Assembly (NCBI GenBank): GCA_038200385.1
Contig: JBBPYA010000153.1
Coordinates: 1-21,956 of the forward strand
Direction: 5' to 3'
Source: JBBPYA01 sp038200385
GTDB lineage: Bacteria > Actinomycetota > Actinomycetes > Mycobacteriales > Geodermatophilaceae
DNA: 21,956 nt
Shown here piece after piece: positions 15,686-21,956 of this stretch. The notes beneath the pieces are model-generated. The model was not told the DNA's origin. It saw only the letters and a program-made list of their open reading frames with translations, and did no database searches. Numbering within the stretch: the stretch's first letter is position 1; every line of letters begins with the position of its first letter. The position numbers and the translations under genes are program-made.

Positions 15686-16867
15686 TCAGAAGTAGTCCAA
15701 CAATGCCGCTGGCGGCCCCGAGCCCAGCAGGTCGAGCCCGGCCGGGTCCCCGCTGCCGCCGGCCAGCCCGGCCTGGACAGCGCCCGGCCCGGTGACCGCC
15801 GCGCAGTACAGCGCCGCGAAGCCGCCGGGGCGCAGCCACAGGTCGGGGCCGCCCGTCGTACGCCGCAGCTGCCCGGCTCCGTCCTCGACGGTCAGTTCCC
15901 AGTCCCCGGCGTTCCACGGGGCGAGATCGTCGGCCAACGAGAACCGCACCCGGCCGCTGACGTGCGCCGGCCAGCCCCGCGCGGCCACCGCGGCCGCGAC
16001 GTCGACCGGGCGCTGCATCCACGGTCGGCGCTCGATGCCGGTGCCGCGCTCGACCGGCAGCGCCGCCGACACCGCGTCGCCGGCCAGCAATACCAGTCGG
16101 ACGGCGCGGGCGACGGTCTGCCACCCGGCGAGCACCGCGACGAGGGCCCGGGCCGCGCGGAAATCGACCGCGAGCAGGTCCACGACGTCCAGTCGCGCCT
16201 GCGGCCCGTACCCCTGCCCGCGACCGAAGGCCAGGATGCCGGCCGGGCCGTCGGCGTCCTCGGCGACGCTGATCGCGTCGATGCCCTCGGGCAGCGGCCC
16301 GTCGAAGGCCACGTCGTAGCCGCCGCCGCGGCGGGTGAGCAGCCCGTTGCGGGTCCGGGCGACCCGCTCGTACACCTCGGTGAGCAGCGGGACGTCCTCC
16401 GGGCCGCCCGGCCGCACGGTCACCCCCTCCGGTCGCGCCCGCGGCAGCGATGCGGTGTCCAGGTCGACGGTGGTCAGCGTGCCGCAGACCTCCCAGCCGA
16501 GGGCGCGGTAGACCGGGGACACCGTCGGGTACAGCGCGCTGACCGCGGCGCCGCGCTCGCGGGCCCCTTCCAGCAGGGCGGCCAGGACGGCGCGGGCCAC
16601 CCCGCCGCCCCGAGCCTCCGGGATCACCGCGACGCCACCGATGTCGGCGGCGACGACCCGCCGGCCACCCCACCACTGCTCGTGTCCCACATCGGTGGCC
16701 CGCCCGACCAGCCGCCCGGTCGAGTCGAACGCGCCGTACCGGGTCACGCCGGGGACCGGGTCCAGGGCCCGCGGCGGAGCCTGCGCCGGACCGCCGAAGG
16801 CCAGCCGCCCCAGATCCCAGGACGCGGCCATGTCCTGCGCGGTCAGCGACCGGATTGTCAGCGACAT
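15686..16867 (-). CDS. Eis-like GNAT N-acetyltransferase
   Basis: A 393-residue protein of the Eis family (enhanced intracellular survival): N-terminal GNAT domain, second GNAT-like domain and C-terminal SCP2-like domain. The acetyl-CoA loop appears as VIPEARGGGVARAVL, followed by SALYPTVSPVYRALGWE, whose Tyr corresponds to the Eis general acid. The protein ends LLDYF; in Eis the free carboxylate of the final Phe takes part in catalysis, and that end is kept here. Eis enzymes acetylate amines, including aminoglycosides at several positions in mycobacteria; the substrate here is unknown. ATG 16867 was chosen over the longer frame because it gives the usual short N-terminus. Confidence 0.87.
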   Translation of the reverse strand: MSLTIRSLTAQDMAASWDLGRLAFGGPAQAPPRALDPVPGVTRYGAFDSTGRLVGRATDVGHEQWWGGRRVVAADIGGVAVIPEARGGGVARAVLAALLEGARERGAAVSALYPTVSPVYRALGWEVCGTLTTVDLDTASLPRARPEGVTVRPGGPEDVPLLTEVYERVARTRNGLLTRRGGGYDVAFDGPLPEGIDAISVAEDADGPAGILAFGRGQGYGPQARLDVVDLLAVDFRAARALVAVLAGWQTVARAVRLVLLAGDAVSAALPVERGTGIERRPWMQRPVDVAAAVAARGWPAHVSGRVRFSLADDLAPWNAGDWELTVEDGAGQLRRTTGGPDLWLRPGGFAALYCAAVTGPGAVQAGLAGGSGDPAGLDLLGSGPPAALLDYF

Positions 16868-16958
16868 GGCGCCCAGCGTGGCAGCGGCCCGGCCGGTCAC
16901 GCATCCGGGTTACGCGGTCAGCCGAGGAGCAGAACGGCGTACGCCGCCGGCGAGCGGG

Positions 16959-18143
16959 TCACACCGCGCCGGCCGTCTCCGGCTCCACTCCGTCCACGGA
17001 GCGCCGCAGGGCCGCATGCAGCGACTCCGGCGTCAGCACCCCCAGGAAGCGGGAGCCGTCCAGCACCGCGACCCAGCCGGCGTCCAGCTGCAGCATCGTC
17101 GCGAACGCCGACTTCAGCGACGCCGCGGCCGGGACCCAGGCGTCCATCCGCTTGCCGCGGGAGACCACCGTCCCGCTGCCGATGGCGGCGTCCCGCGAGA
17201 TCCAGCCGTGCAGTTCGTCGTCGGCGTCCAGCACGACCGCCCACCGGGCGCCGGCGCGCTCTATCTCCGCGCGGGCGTCGGCAAGGGAGTCCTCGATGTG
17301 CACCACCGGCGGGTGCTCGAGGTCGTCGGCACCGATCGAGGTGACCGCCAGCCGCTTGAGTCCGCGGTCTGTCCCGACGAAACCGGCCACGAAGTCGTTG
17401 GCGGGCTTGCCCAGCAGGTTCGCCGGCGTGTCGTACTGCTCGAGCTTGGCGGCCCCGCTGAGTACGGCGATCCGGTCGCCGAGGCGTACGGCCTCCTCGA
17501 TGTCGTGGGTGACGAACACGATCGTCTTGCGAACGGCCTCCTGCAGCCGGAGGAACTCATCCTGCAGCCGCTCCCGCACGATCGGGTCGACCGCGCTGAA
17601 CGGTTCGTCCATGAGCAGGACGACGGGGTCGGCGGCCAGCGCGCGCGCCACCCCGACCCGTTGCCGCTGGCCGCCGGAGAGCTGGTGCGGGTAGCGGCTG
17701 CCGAAGGTCCCGGGGTCCAGCCCCACGAGCTCCATCAACTCGTCGCTGCGCTCGCGGGCCTTTCGCTTGTCCCAGCCGAGCAGTTTCGGCACGGTCCCCA
17801 CGTTGGCCCGGATGTTCTGGTGCGGGAACAGCCCGACCTGCTGGATGACGTAGCCGATCCGGCGGCGCAGCTGGACGGGATCGACCTTGGTGACGTCCTC
17901 GTCGCCGAGGAAGATCTTGCCGCTCGTCGGCTCGATCACCCGGTTGATCATCTTCATCGTGGTGGTCTTGCCGCACCCGGACGGACCGACCAGCACGCAC
18001 AGCTCGCCGGAGTGGATGTCGAGGTCGAGGGCGTCGACGGCCATGCTGCCGTCGCCGTACTGCTTGGTCACCTGCTCGAGCCGGATCGGGCTCGCGCTCG
18101 CGCCGTCCGTCGGCTGGATCGACTGCTCGGCGGTAGCGTCCAC
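16959..18143 (-). CDS. Compatible-solute (glycine betaine/choline type) ABC transporter ATPase with CBS domains
   Basis: A 394-residue ABC ATPase of the OpuA/ProV type that powers uptake through the two permeases encoded divergently. Walker A GPSGCGKT is at 53-60, signature LSGGQ at 155-159, Walker B VVLLMDE at 174-180 and switch H213. Residues about 278-390 form two CBS modules, which in OpuA-type transporters sense ionic strength or nucleotides. The start is GTG 18143, with SD AGAGAGG (complement of 18150-18156) six bases before it. The frame reaches back to ATG 18203, but that has no better SD and would overlap permease 1 by 58 bases. The SD and any promoter lie inside permease 1. Confidence 0.93.
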   Translation of the reverse strand: MDATAEQSIQPTDGASASPIRLEQVTKQYGDGSMAVDALDLDIHSGELCVLVGPSGCGKTTTMKMINRVIEPTSGKIFLGDEDVTKVDPVQLRRRIGYVIQQVGLFPHQNIRANVGTVPKLLGWDKRKARERSDELMELVGLDPGTFGSRYPHQLSGGQRQRVGVARALAADPVVLLMDEPFSAVDPIVRERLQDEFLRLQEAVRKTIVFVTHDIEEAVRLGDRIAVLSGAAKLEQYDTPANLLGKPANDFVAGFVGTDRGLKRLAVTSIGADDLEHPPVVHIEDSLADARAEIERAGARWAVVLDADDELHGWISRDAAIGSGTVVSRGKRMDAWVPAAASLKSAFATMLQLDAGWVAVLDGSRFLGVLTPESLHAALRRSVDGVEPETAGAV

Positions 18144-18145
18144 GT

Positions 18146-18850
18146 GTGGCCTCTCTCGCGTCGTCCTGGCAGACCGTACTTGCCGTCGACGCGCCCAACC
18201 CATGGTTCAGCACGAGCTATCTGCGCAGCAACGCCGACATCATCCTCGCGGCTCTTCGCGAGCACGTCACCTTGGTGGTCGTGTCCGTCGCCATCGGGAC
18301 GGTCGTGGCCCTGCCGCTGGCGCTGCTCGCCCGGAGGTCCAAGGGAATCTCCGCGGCCGTGCTTGGCACCAGCACGATCATCTACACGATCCCGTCCTTG
18401 GCGATGTTCGCGTTCCTGTTCCCGATCCTCGGCCTGAACAAGAAGACGGTCATCGTCGGGCTGGCGCTGTACTCGTTGGTCATCCTGGTGCGCAACTTCC
18501 TGACCGGGTTGCAGGGCGTACCCGCCGAGGCCCGCGAGGCCGCGCTCGGGATGGGCTACGGCCCGGCCCGGATGCTGGTCCAGGTGGAGATCCCGATGGC
18601 GCTGCCGACGTTCTTCGCCGGGCTGCGGATCGCGACGGTGTCCACCGTTGCGCTGACCACCGTCGGCGTGATCGTGGGGTTCGGCGGCCTCGGCAACATC
18701 CTGATCGCCGGGCTGAACAACAACTTCTTCCGGGCTCCCATCGCCGCCGCCGCGGTGCTGACCGTGCTGCTGGCGCTGGTGCTGGACCTGCTGTTGGCCC
18801 TGACCGCGCGGCTGCTCACCCCCTGGTCCAGGCAGCGGGCCACGGCGTGA
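18146..18850 (+). CDS. Compatible-solute ABC transporter permease 1
   Basis: A 234-residue permease of the binding-protein-dependent transport family (OpuBB/OpuCB type) with about five to six membrane helices. The ATPase-contacting EAA loop is EAREAALGMGYGPARMLVQVEIPMALP, split here as EAREAALGMGYG then VEIPMALP. FGGLGN follows in the usual place. GTG 18146 is the only reasonable start in frame before the conserved region, but its SD is weak (GGCGGTAG, 14-20 bases before). It is two bases from the divergent ATPase start. Permease 2 begins 19 bases after its stop. Confidence 0.9.
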   Translation: MASLASSWQTVLAVDAPNPWFSTSYLRSNADIILAALREHVTLVVVSVAIGTVVALPLALLARRSKGISAAVLGTSTIIYTIPSLAMFAFLFPILGLNKKTVIVGLALYSLVILVRNFLTGLQGVPAEAREAALGMGYGPARMLVQVEIPMALPTFFAGLRIATVSTVALTTVGVIVGFGGLGNILIAGLNNNFFRAPIAAAAVLTVLLALVLDLLLALTARLLTPWSRQRATA

Positions 18851-18869
18851 GCGTCCGGTCGGTGACGTC

Positions 18870-19574
18870 GTGAGCGCCTTCGGGGACGCCCTGCTGTACC
18901 TGAACGACCCGCTGAACTGGACCAAGCCGCGCGGGCTGCTCGAGCTGTTCGGTGAGCACCTGACGATCAGTGGCGTCGCGGTGGGAGTGGCGGTGGTCAT
19001 CGCACTGCCGGTGGCCATCTGGTTCGGGCACACCGGTCGCGGCGGCGGCTTCGCGGTGGCCCTGTCCAACGTCTCGCGGGCGGTCCCGACCCTCGCGCTG
19101 CTGACCGTCTTCGCGGTCACCCCGATCGGTTTCGGTAACAGAGCCACAACGATTGCGCTGGCCCTGTTCGCGATCCCGCCGATCCTCACCAACACCTACG
19201 TCGGGTTCCGGGAGGTCGACCGGGACATCCTGGAGGCCGCGAGGGCGATGGGGATGTCGGCGCGGCAGCTCATCGTCAAGGTCGAGCTGCCCCTGGCGAT
19301 CCCGGGGATCATGACCGGCCTGCGCACGTCGACCGTGCAGGTCGTGGCCACGGCCACGCTGGCGCCGCTGGTCGGCGGAGGCGGGCTGGGCCGGCCGATC
19401 GTCCTCGGCTTCGGGCTGCAGGACGAAGGGCTGATCCTCGCCGGCGCGTTCCTGGTGGCCCTGCTGGCGCTGGTCGTCGAGTTCGTGCTGGTCGGCCTGT
19501 CCCGTCTCCTCAGCCCGAACGTCGGCCGACAGCGGTTGCCCCGACCGCGTCGGCTGGCCGCCGAACCGGCCTGA
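18870..19574 (+). CDS. Compatible-solute ABC transporter permease 2
   Basis: A second 234-residue permease of the same family, presumably forming a heterodimer with permease 1. The N-terminus LNDPLNWTKPRGLLELFGEHL resembles OpuBD-type partners when split as LNDPLNWTKPRG and LLELFGEHL. Its EAA loop is LEAARAMGMSARQL then VELPLAIPGI, and VGGGGLGRPI follows. GTG 18870 is the start. The C-terminus is basic (RQRLPRPRR). The binding-protein gene follows after 116 bases and may have its own promoter. Confidence 0.92.
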   Translation: MSAFGDALLYLNDPLNWTKPRGLLELFGEHLTISGVAVGVAVVIALPVAIWFGHTGRGGGFAVALSNVSRAVPTLALLTVFAVTPIGFGNRATTIALALFAIPPILTNTYVGFREVDRDILEAARAMGMSARQLIVKVELPLAIPGIMTGLRTSTVQVVATATLAPLVGGGGLGRPIVLGFGLQDEGLILAGAFLVALLALVVEFVLVGLSRLLSPNVGRQRLPRPRRLAAEPA

Positions 19575-19582
19575 CGGCGAGA

Positions 19583-19611
19583 TTGCGCGACGCCGTGCAC
19601 TGAGGTTTGCT
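19583..19611 (+). promoter_or_regulatory. Candidate promoter before the binding-protein gene
   Basis: TTGCGC (19583-19588), a 17-base spacer and TTTGCT (19606-19611) resemble -35/-10 boxes just after the permease 2 stop. A separate promoter would let the binding protein be made in excess over the membrane parts. Confidence 0.35.
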
Positions 19612-19645
19612 AGGCGCAGCGGGACAATCGCCCGCCCAGACACGC

Positions 19646-19672
19646 GTCCCGCCGAGAAGGCGGCGACGGGAC
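19646..19672 (+). other. Stem-loop in the leader of the binding-protein gene
   Basis: GTCCCG (19646-19651) pairs with CGGGAC (19667-19672), with possible inner GCC/GGC pairs. It ends 18 bases before ATG 19691. Such intercistronic stems can protect the downstream part of an operon mRNA; no riboswitch class is recognised. Confidence 0.35.
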
Positions 19673-19690
19673 ACAGAAGGCGGAATCGCC

Positions 19691-20704
19691 ATGCGCATGC
19701 ACCCCCTCTCGCTGGCCGCCGGACTGACCTCGCTTGCTCTGGTGCTCGCCGCCTGCGGTCAGGCCGGATCCTCCGATCCCGGCTCCGCCGGCAGCACCGC
19801 CGCGGGCGGATCGAGCGGAAGCAGCAGCGGCGCGAGCTGCGCCCCGGTCCCCGGCGACAAGTTGGTCGTCCTCCAGGACGACAAGATGTTGCAGACCGTC
19901 GACAACATCATCCCGGCGATCTCCGCCGCCGCCGCGACGCCTCCACTGATCGCTGCACTGAACGCGGTGTCGGCAGCACTGGACACCCCGAAGCTGATCG
20001 AGCTCAACGGCCGGATCGCCAACGAGCGGCTCGCCGAGGCCGATGTCGCCGCCGAGTTCGTCACGCAGAGCGGGCTGACCGACGGCCTGGAGCAGGGCAG
20101 CGGGTCGGTCACGGTCGGTTCCAGCACCTTCTCCGAGACCGTGCTGATGTCCAACATCTACAAGCTGGCGCTGCAGGCAGCCGGGTTCGACGCCTCCATC
20201 CAGTCCGTGGGCAACCGCGAGCTGTACCTGCCGGCGCTGCAGTCGGGCAAGGAGATCCAGGTCTTCCCCGAGTACGTCGGCACGCTCACCGAGTTCCTCA
20301 ACGTCCAGGCCAACGGCAAGGACGCCGCGCCGCTGGCCAACGGTGACCTGAACGCCACCGTCACGGAGCTGACCAAGCTCGGGGACGCCGTCGGGCTCAA
20401 GTTCGGTGAGCCGTCCCAGGCCGCCGACCAGAACGCGTTCGCGGTGACGCAGGCGTTCGCCGACCAGTACGGCGTCACGACGCTGTCCGAGCTGGCTGCG
20501 GCCTGCTCCAGCGGGCTGATCCTCGGTGGCCCGCCGGAGTGCCCGCAGCGACCCTTCTGTCAGCTCGGCCTGGAGCAGACCTACGGGCTGAACTTCGACT
20601 CGTTCACCTCGCTTGACGCCGGCGGCCCGCTGACCAAGGCCGCGATCACCAAGGGCGAGATCACGATGGGAGTGGTGTTCTCCTCCGACGGCGGGCTCGC
20701 CTAG
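19691..20704 (+). CDS. Lipoprotein substrate-binding protein of the glycine betaine/choline importer, circularly permuted
   Basis: A 337-residue lipoprotein. The signal peptide ends in lipobox LAAC (C22), followed by a Gly/Ser linker to about 50. The ligand-binding family is OpuAC/OsmF (PF04069 type), but the order is unusual. Residues 57-130 (KLVVLQDDK, TVDNIIPAI, LNAVSAALDTPKLIELN, VAAEFVTQSGL) look like the usual C-terminal end. Residues 139-337 look like the usual beginning and middle (SVTVGSSTFSETVL, VFPEYVGTLTEFLN), stopping at MGVVFSSDGGLA, the point after which LVVLEDDK normally follows. C284 and C290 in ECPQRPFC may form a disulfide. ATG 19691 follows AGAAGGCGGA. Function as the receptor for the adjacent permeases is inferred from context. 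Confidence 0.92.
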   Translation: MRMHPLSLAAGLTSLALVLAACGQAGSSDPGSAGSTAAGGSSGSSSGASCAPVPGDKLVVLQDDKMLQTVDNIIPAISAAAATPPLIAALNAVSAALDTPKLIELNGRIANERLAEADVAAEFVTQSGLTDGLEQGSGSVTVGSSTFSETVLMSNIYKLALQAAGFDASIQSVGNRELYLPALQSGKEIQVFPEYVGTLTEFLNVQANGKDAAPLANGDLNATVTELTKLGDAVGLKFGEPSQAADQNAFAVTQAFADQYGVTTLSELAAACSSGLILGGPPECPQRPFCQLGLEQTYGLNFDSFTSLDAGGPLTKAAITKGEITMGVVFSSDGGLA

Positions 20705-20707
20705 CGC

Positions 20708-21337
20708 TCAGCCGTACCACCCGCCGGGGGGCAACTGCTCCCCGGCGGTCACCACCCCGGAGAGCCGGTTGCCCTCCGGGGCCAGCGGGCAGCTCCACTC
20801 CGGGTTGTACGCGCAGGACGGGTGGTAGGCGTAGTTCAGGTCCACCACGAGCCGGCCGTTCGCACCGCCCAGGTCGGCGCCCTTGACCGTGTCGAGGACG
20901 TAGCGGCCGCCGCCGTAGGACCGCCCCGGTCCGGACGTCGCACCGGCCGAGCCGTCGCGCAGCGGTAGGAACACCCCGCCGCCGTAGCCGCGCAGCCACC
21001 AGACGTCCAGCGTGCCCAGTCCGGCGAGTGACACCGACCCGATCCGGGCCAACCCGACGATCCCGTCGGAGGCGGTGGGCAGGTCCAGATCCGCGGGCTC
21101 GGCCCGGTCCAACGGAACCTCGAAGCGGTACGCCGGGTCGTAGTCGGCCACCGGCAGCCCGTCGAACTCCGCGCGGGCGGCGGGAAGCAGGGGGGAGTCG
21201 GGATGATCGCCGAAGAGCCGGTCCCGTCCCTCGCGCCAGTGTTGCCAGCCGCGCTCGGCGTCGGGGTCTGCGCGGACGGCGGCGTACAGCCCAGCCACCT
21301 CGCGCCGCCAGGACAGCAGGGTGAGGCTCACGGTCAC
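20708..21337 (-). CDS. DUF1684 family protein
   Basis: A 209-residue protein of unknown function. The family mark is the C-terminal PSCAYNPEWSCPLAP followed by EGNRL, with two cysteines; DLNYAYHPSC precedes it. The N-terminus (LLSWRREVAGLYAAVR) and GWQHWREGRDRLFGDHPDSPL are also typical. There is no signal peptide. The start is GTG 21337 or GTG 21331 two codons later; the longer open frame upstream has no family similarity. It ends three bases from the stop of the convergent binding-protein gene. Confidence 0.85.
   Translation of the reverse strand: MTVSLTLLSWRREVAGLYAAVRADPDAERGWQHWREGRDRLFGDHPDSPLLPAARAEFDGLPVADYDPAYRFEVPLDRAEPADLDLPTASDGIVGLARIGSVSLAGLGTLDVWWLRGYGGGVFLPLRDGSAGATSGPGRSYGGGRYVLDTVKGADLGGANGRLVVDLNYAYHPSCAYNPEWSCPLAPEGNRLSGVVTAGEQLPPGGWYG
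20721..20748. terminator. Candidate terminator hairpin after the binding-protein gene
   Basis: CCGCCGGGG (20721-20729) and CCCCGGCGG (20740-20748) form a perfect 9-bp GC stem with a 10-base loop, 17 bases beyond the binding-protein stop. It lies inside the last codons of the oppositely oriented DUF1684 gene. There is no T-run. Confidence 0.45.
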
Positions 21338-21409
21338 CCCGCCAGCCTGCCTTATCGCCGTCGGCGGAACCGCCGGCGGTCCGGGCGCCGAACCGCAAAC
21401 CCTGCCCAC

Positions 21410-21425
21410 AGTGGTCGAGACCACT
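21410..21425. promoter_or_regulatory. Dyad in the DUF1684/SDR divergent gap
   Basis: AGTGGTC (21410-21416) and GACCACT (21419-21425) are perfect 7-base arms around GA, the size of a typical dimeric repressor site. It lies about 70 bases upstream of the SDR start and 73 bases upstream of the DUF1684 start. No regulator gene is adjacent to name. Confidence 0.35.
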
Positions 21426-21480
21426 TTCCAAGGGGTGCGGCGAGCCACGTGCCAACGACGGGAATCGCGACGCGCGGCAC

Positions 21481-21486
21481 TAGGAT
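21481..21486 (+). promoter_or_regulatory. -10 box for a leaderless SDR transcript
   Basis: TAGGAT fits TANNNT and ends eight bases before ATG 21495. The start of transcription would fall at or within a base or two of the ATG. No Shine-Dalgarno is present. Confidence 0.5.
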
Positions 21487-21494
21487 TGGTGCCG

Positions 21495-21956
21495 ATGACC
21501 GGTCGAGGCGTGCTTGTGACCGGGGCCTCGCGGGGCATCGGCGCAGCGGTCGCTGCCGCCTTCGCCGCCCACGGCGACCGGGTCGCGGTGCACTGCCGGG
21601 CCGCGACAGACCTGGCCGGGCAGGTGGTCGAAGGCCTGCCCGGATCCGGGCACTGCGTCGTACAGGCCGACATCGCCGAGCACACGGCGGTACGCTGGAT
21701 GGTCGACGAGGCCGCCGCCCAACTCGGCCGGATCGACGTGCTCGTCAACAACGCGGCTCTGTTCGTCGACGAGCCGGTCGCCGGCAGCCGCCGCCTCGGT
21801 CACCCGGTTGCCGACACCGACTACGCCGACTGGGTGGCCATCTGGCAGCGCACCGTGGGCGTCAACCTGCTCGGGACGGCCAACGTCAGCTGGTGCGTCG
21901 CCCGGCACATGCTCGACGTGCCGGCCGCCGCCGGCCGCCCCACCGGCCGGATCGTC
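21495..21956 (+). CDS. SDR-family oxidoreductase (5' part, cut by window end)
   Basis: The first 154 codons of a short-chain dehydrogenase/reductase, with no stop before the window edge. The NAD(P)-binding motif TGASRGIG is at residues 9-16, the DI after a beta strand at 58-59, and NNAA (85-88, usually NNAG) follows. The N-terminal strand and the spacing VGVNLLGT are classical SDR. The catalytic Ser-Tyr-Lys lie beyond the window, so activity and substrate cannot be judged. ATG 21495 is favoured by its very short distance from TGASRGIG and by the -10 box just before it. Confidence 0.9.
   Translation, partial: MTGRGVLVTGASRGIGAAVAAAFAAHGDRVAVHCRAATDLAGQVVEGLPGSGHCVVQADIAEHTAVRWMVDEAAAQLGRIDVLVNNAALFVDEPVAGSRRLGHPVADTDYADWVAIWQRTVGVNLLGTANVSWCVARHMLDVPAAAGRPTGRIV

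Noticed and set aside
18144..18203. ATPase starting at ATG 18203
   Set aside because: The extra residues are Arg-rich and unlike the family, they would overlap permease 1 by 58 bases, and GTG 18143 has a well-placed SD.

Overview
The window is very GC-rich and has many GTG starts, 1-4 base stop/start overlaps, and a gene order shared with actinobacterial chromosomes: ppa, D-Ala-D-Ala carboxypeptidase, DUF2342 metalloprotease, tilS, ftsH, folE, folP, folB, folK, DUF3180. It therefore looks like chromosomal DNA of an actinobacterium (Actinomycetota). The family cannot be fixed from sequence alone.

Layout. (1) 66-141: tRNA-Thr(CGT). (2) 179-3158: an accessory block with a frameshifted SnoaL-like gene and a divergent arsenic locus. 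The arsenic locus holds arsR on minus, then arsM (broken by a one-base insertion) and an aquaporin-arsenate reductase fusion on plus. Two matching operators lie between arsR and arsM. (3) 3343-5529: a minus-strand PAS-PAS-GGDEF-EAL protein downstream of ppa. (4) 5636-14912: the conserved housekeeping block. Its plus-strand part makes a PBP4-type carboxypeptidase, a zinc metalloprotease, TilS, FtsH and the folate enzymes FolE, FolP and a fused FolB-FolK, followed by a DUF3180 membrane protein. The hpt gene usually found between tilS and ftsH is absent. (5) 14925-16867: minus-strand AAA ATPase and an Eis-like acetyltransferase. (6) 16959-20704: a compatible-solute (glycine betaine/choline type) ABC importer. 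Its ATPase is divergent from two permeases and a lipoprotein binding protein. (7) 20708-21337: DUF1684 protein on minus. (8) 21495 to the window end: 5' part of an SDR oxidoreductase.

How the genes work together. ArsR would release the arsR/arsM promoters when it binds As(III). The fusion protein would reduce arsenate and let arsenite leave through its own channel, while ArsM would methylate arsenite. The folate genes form a translationally coupled series from GTP to the pterin precursor of folate. The transporter genes together make a complete importer.

The most unusual feature is the transporter's binding protein (19691-20704). Its sequence order appears circularly permuted: the segment that normally ends this family sits at the N-terminus directly after the lipoprotein linker, and the protein stops where that segment would normally begin. 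Other points of note are a perfect 10-bp-arm palindrome exactly at the FolB/FolK fusion joint, head-to-head transporter genes whose start codons are two bases apart, a strong Shine-Dalgarno 29 bases before the ftsH ATG with an in-frame CTG next to it, and several -10 boxes placed for leaderless transcription.
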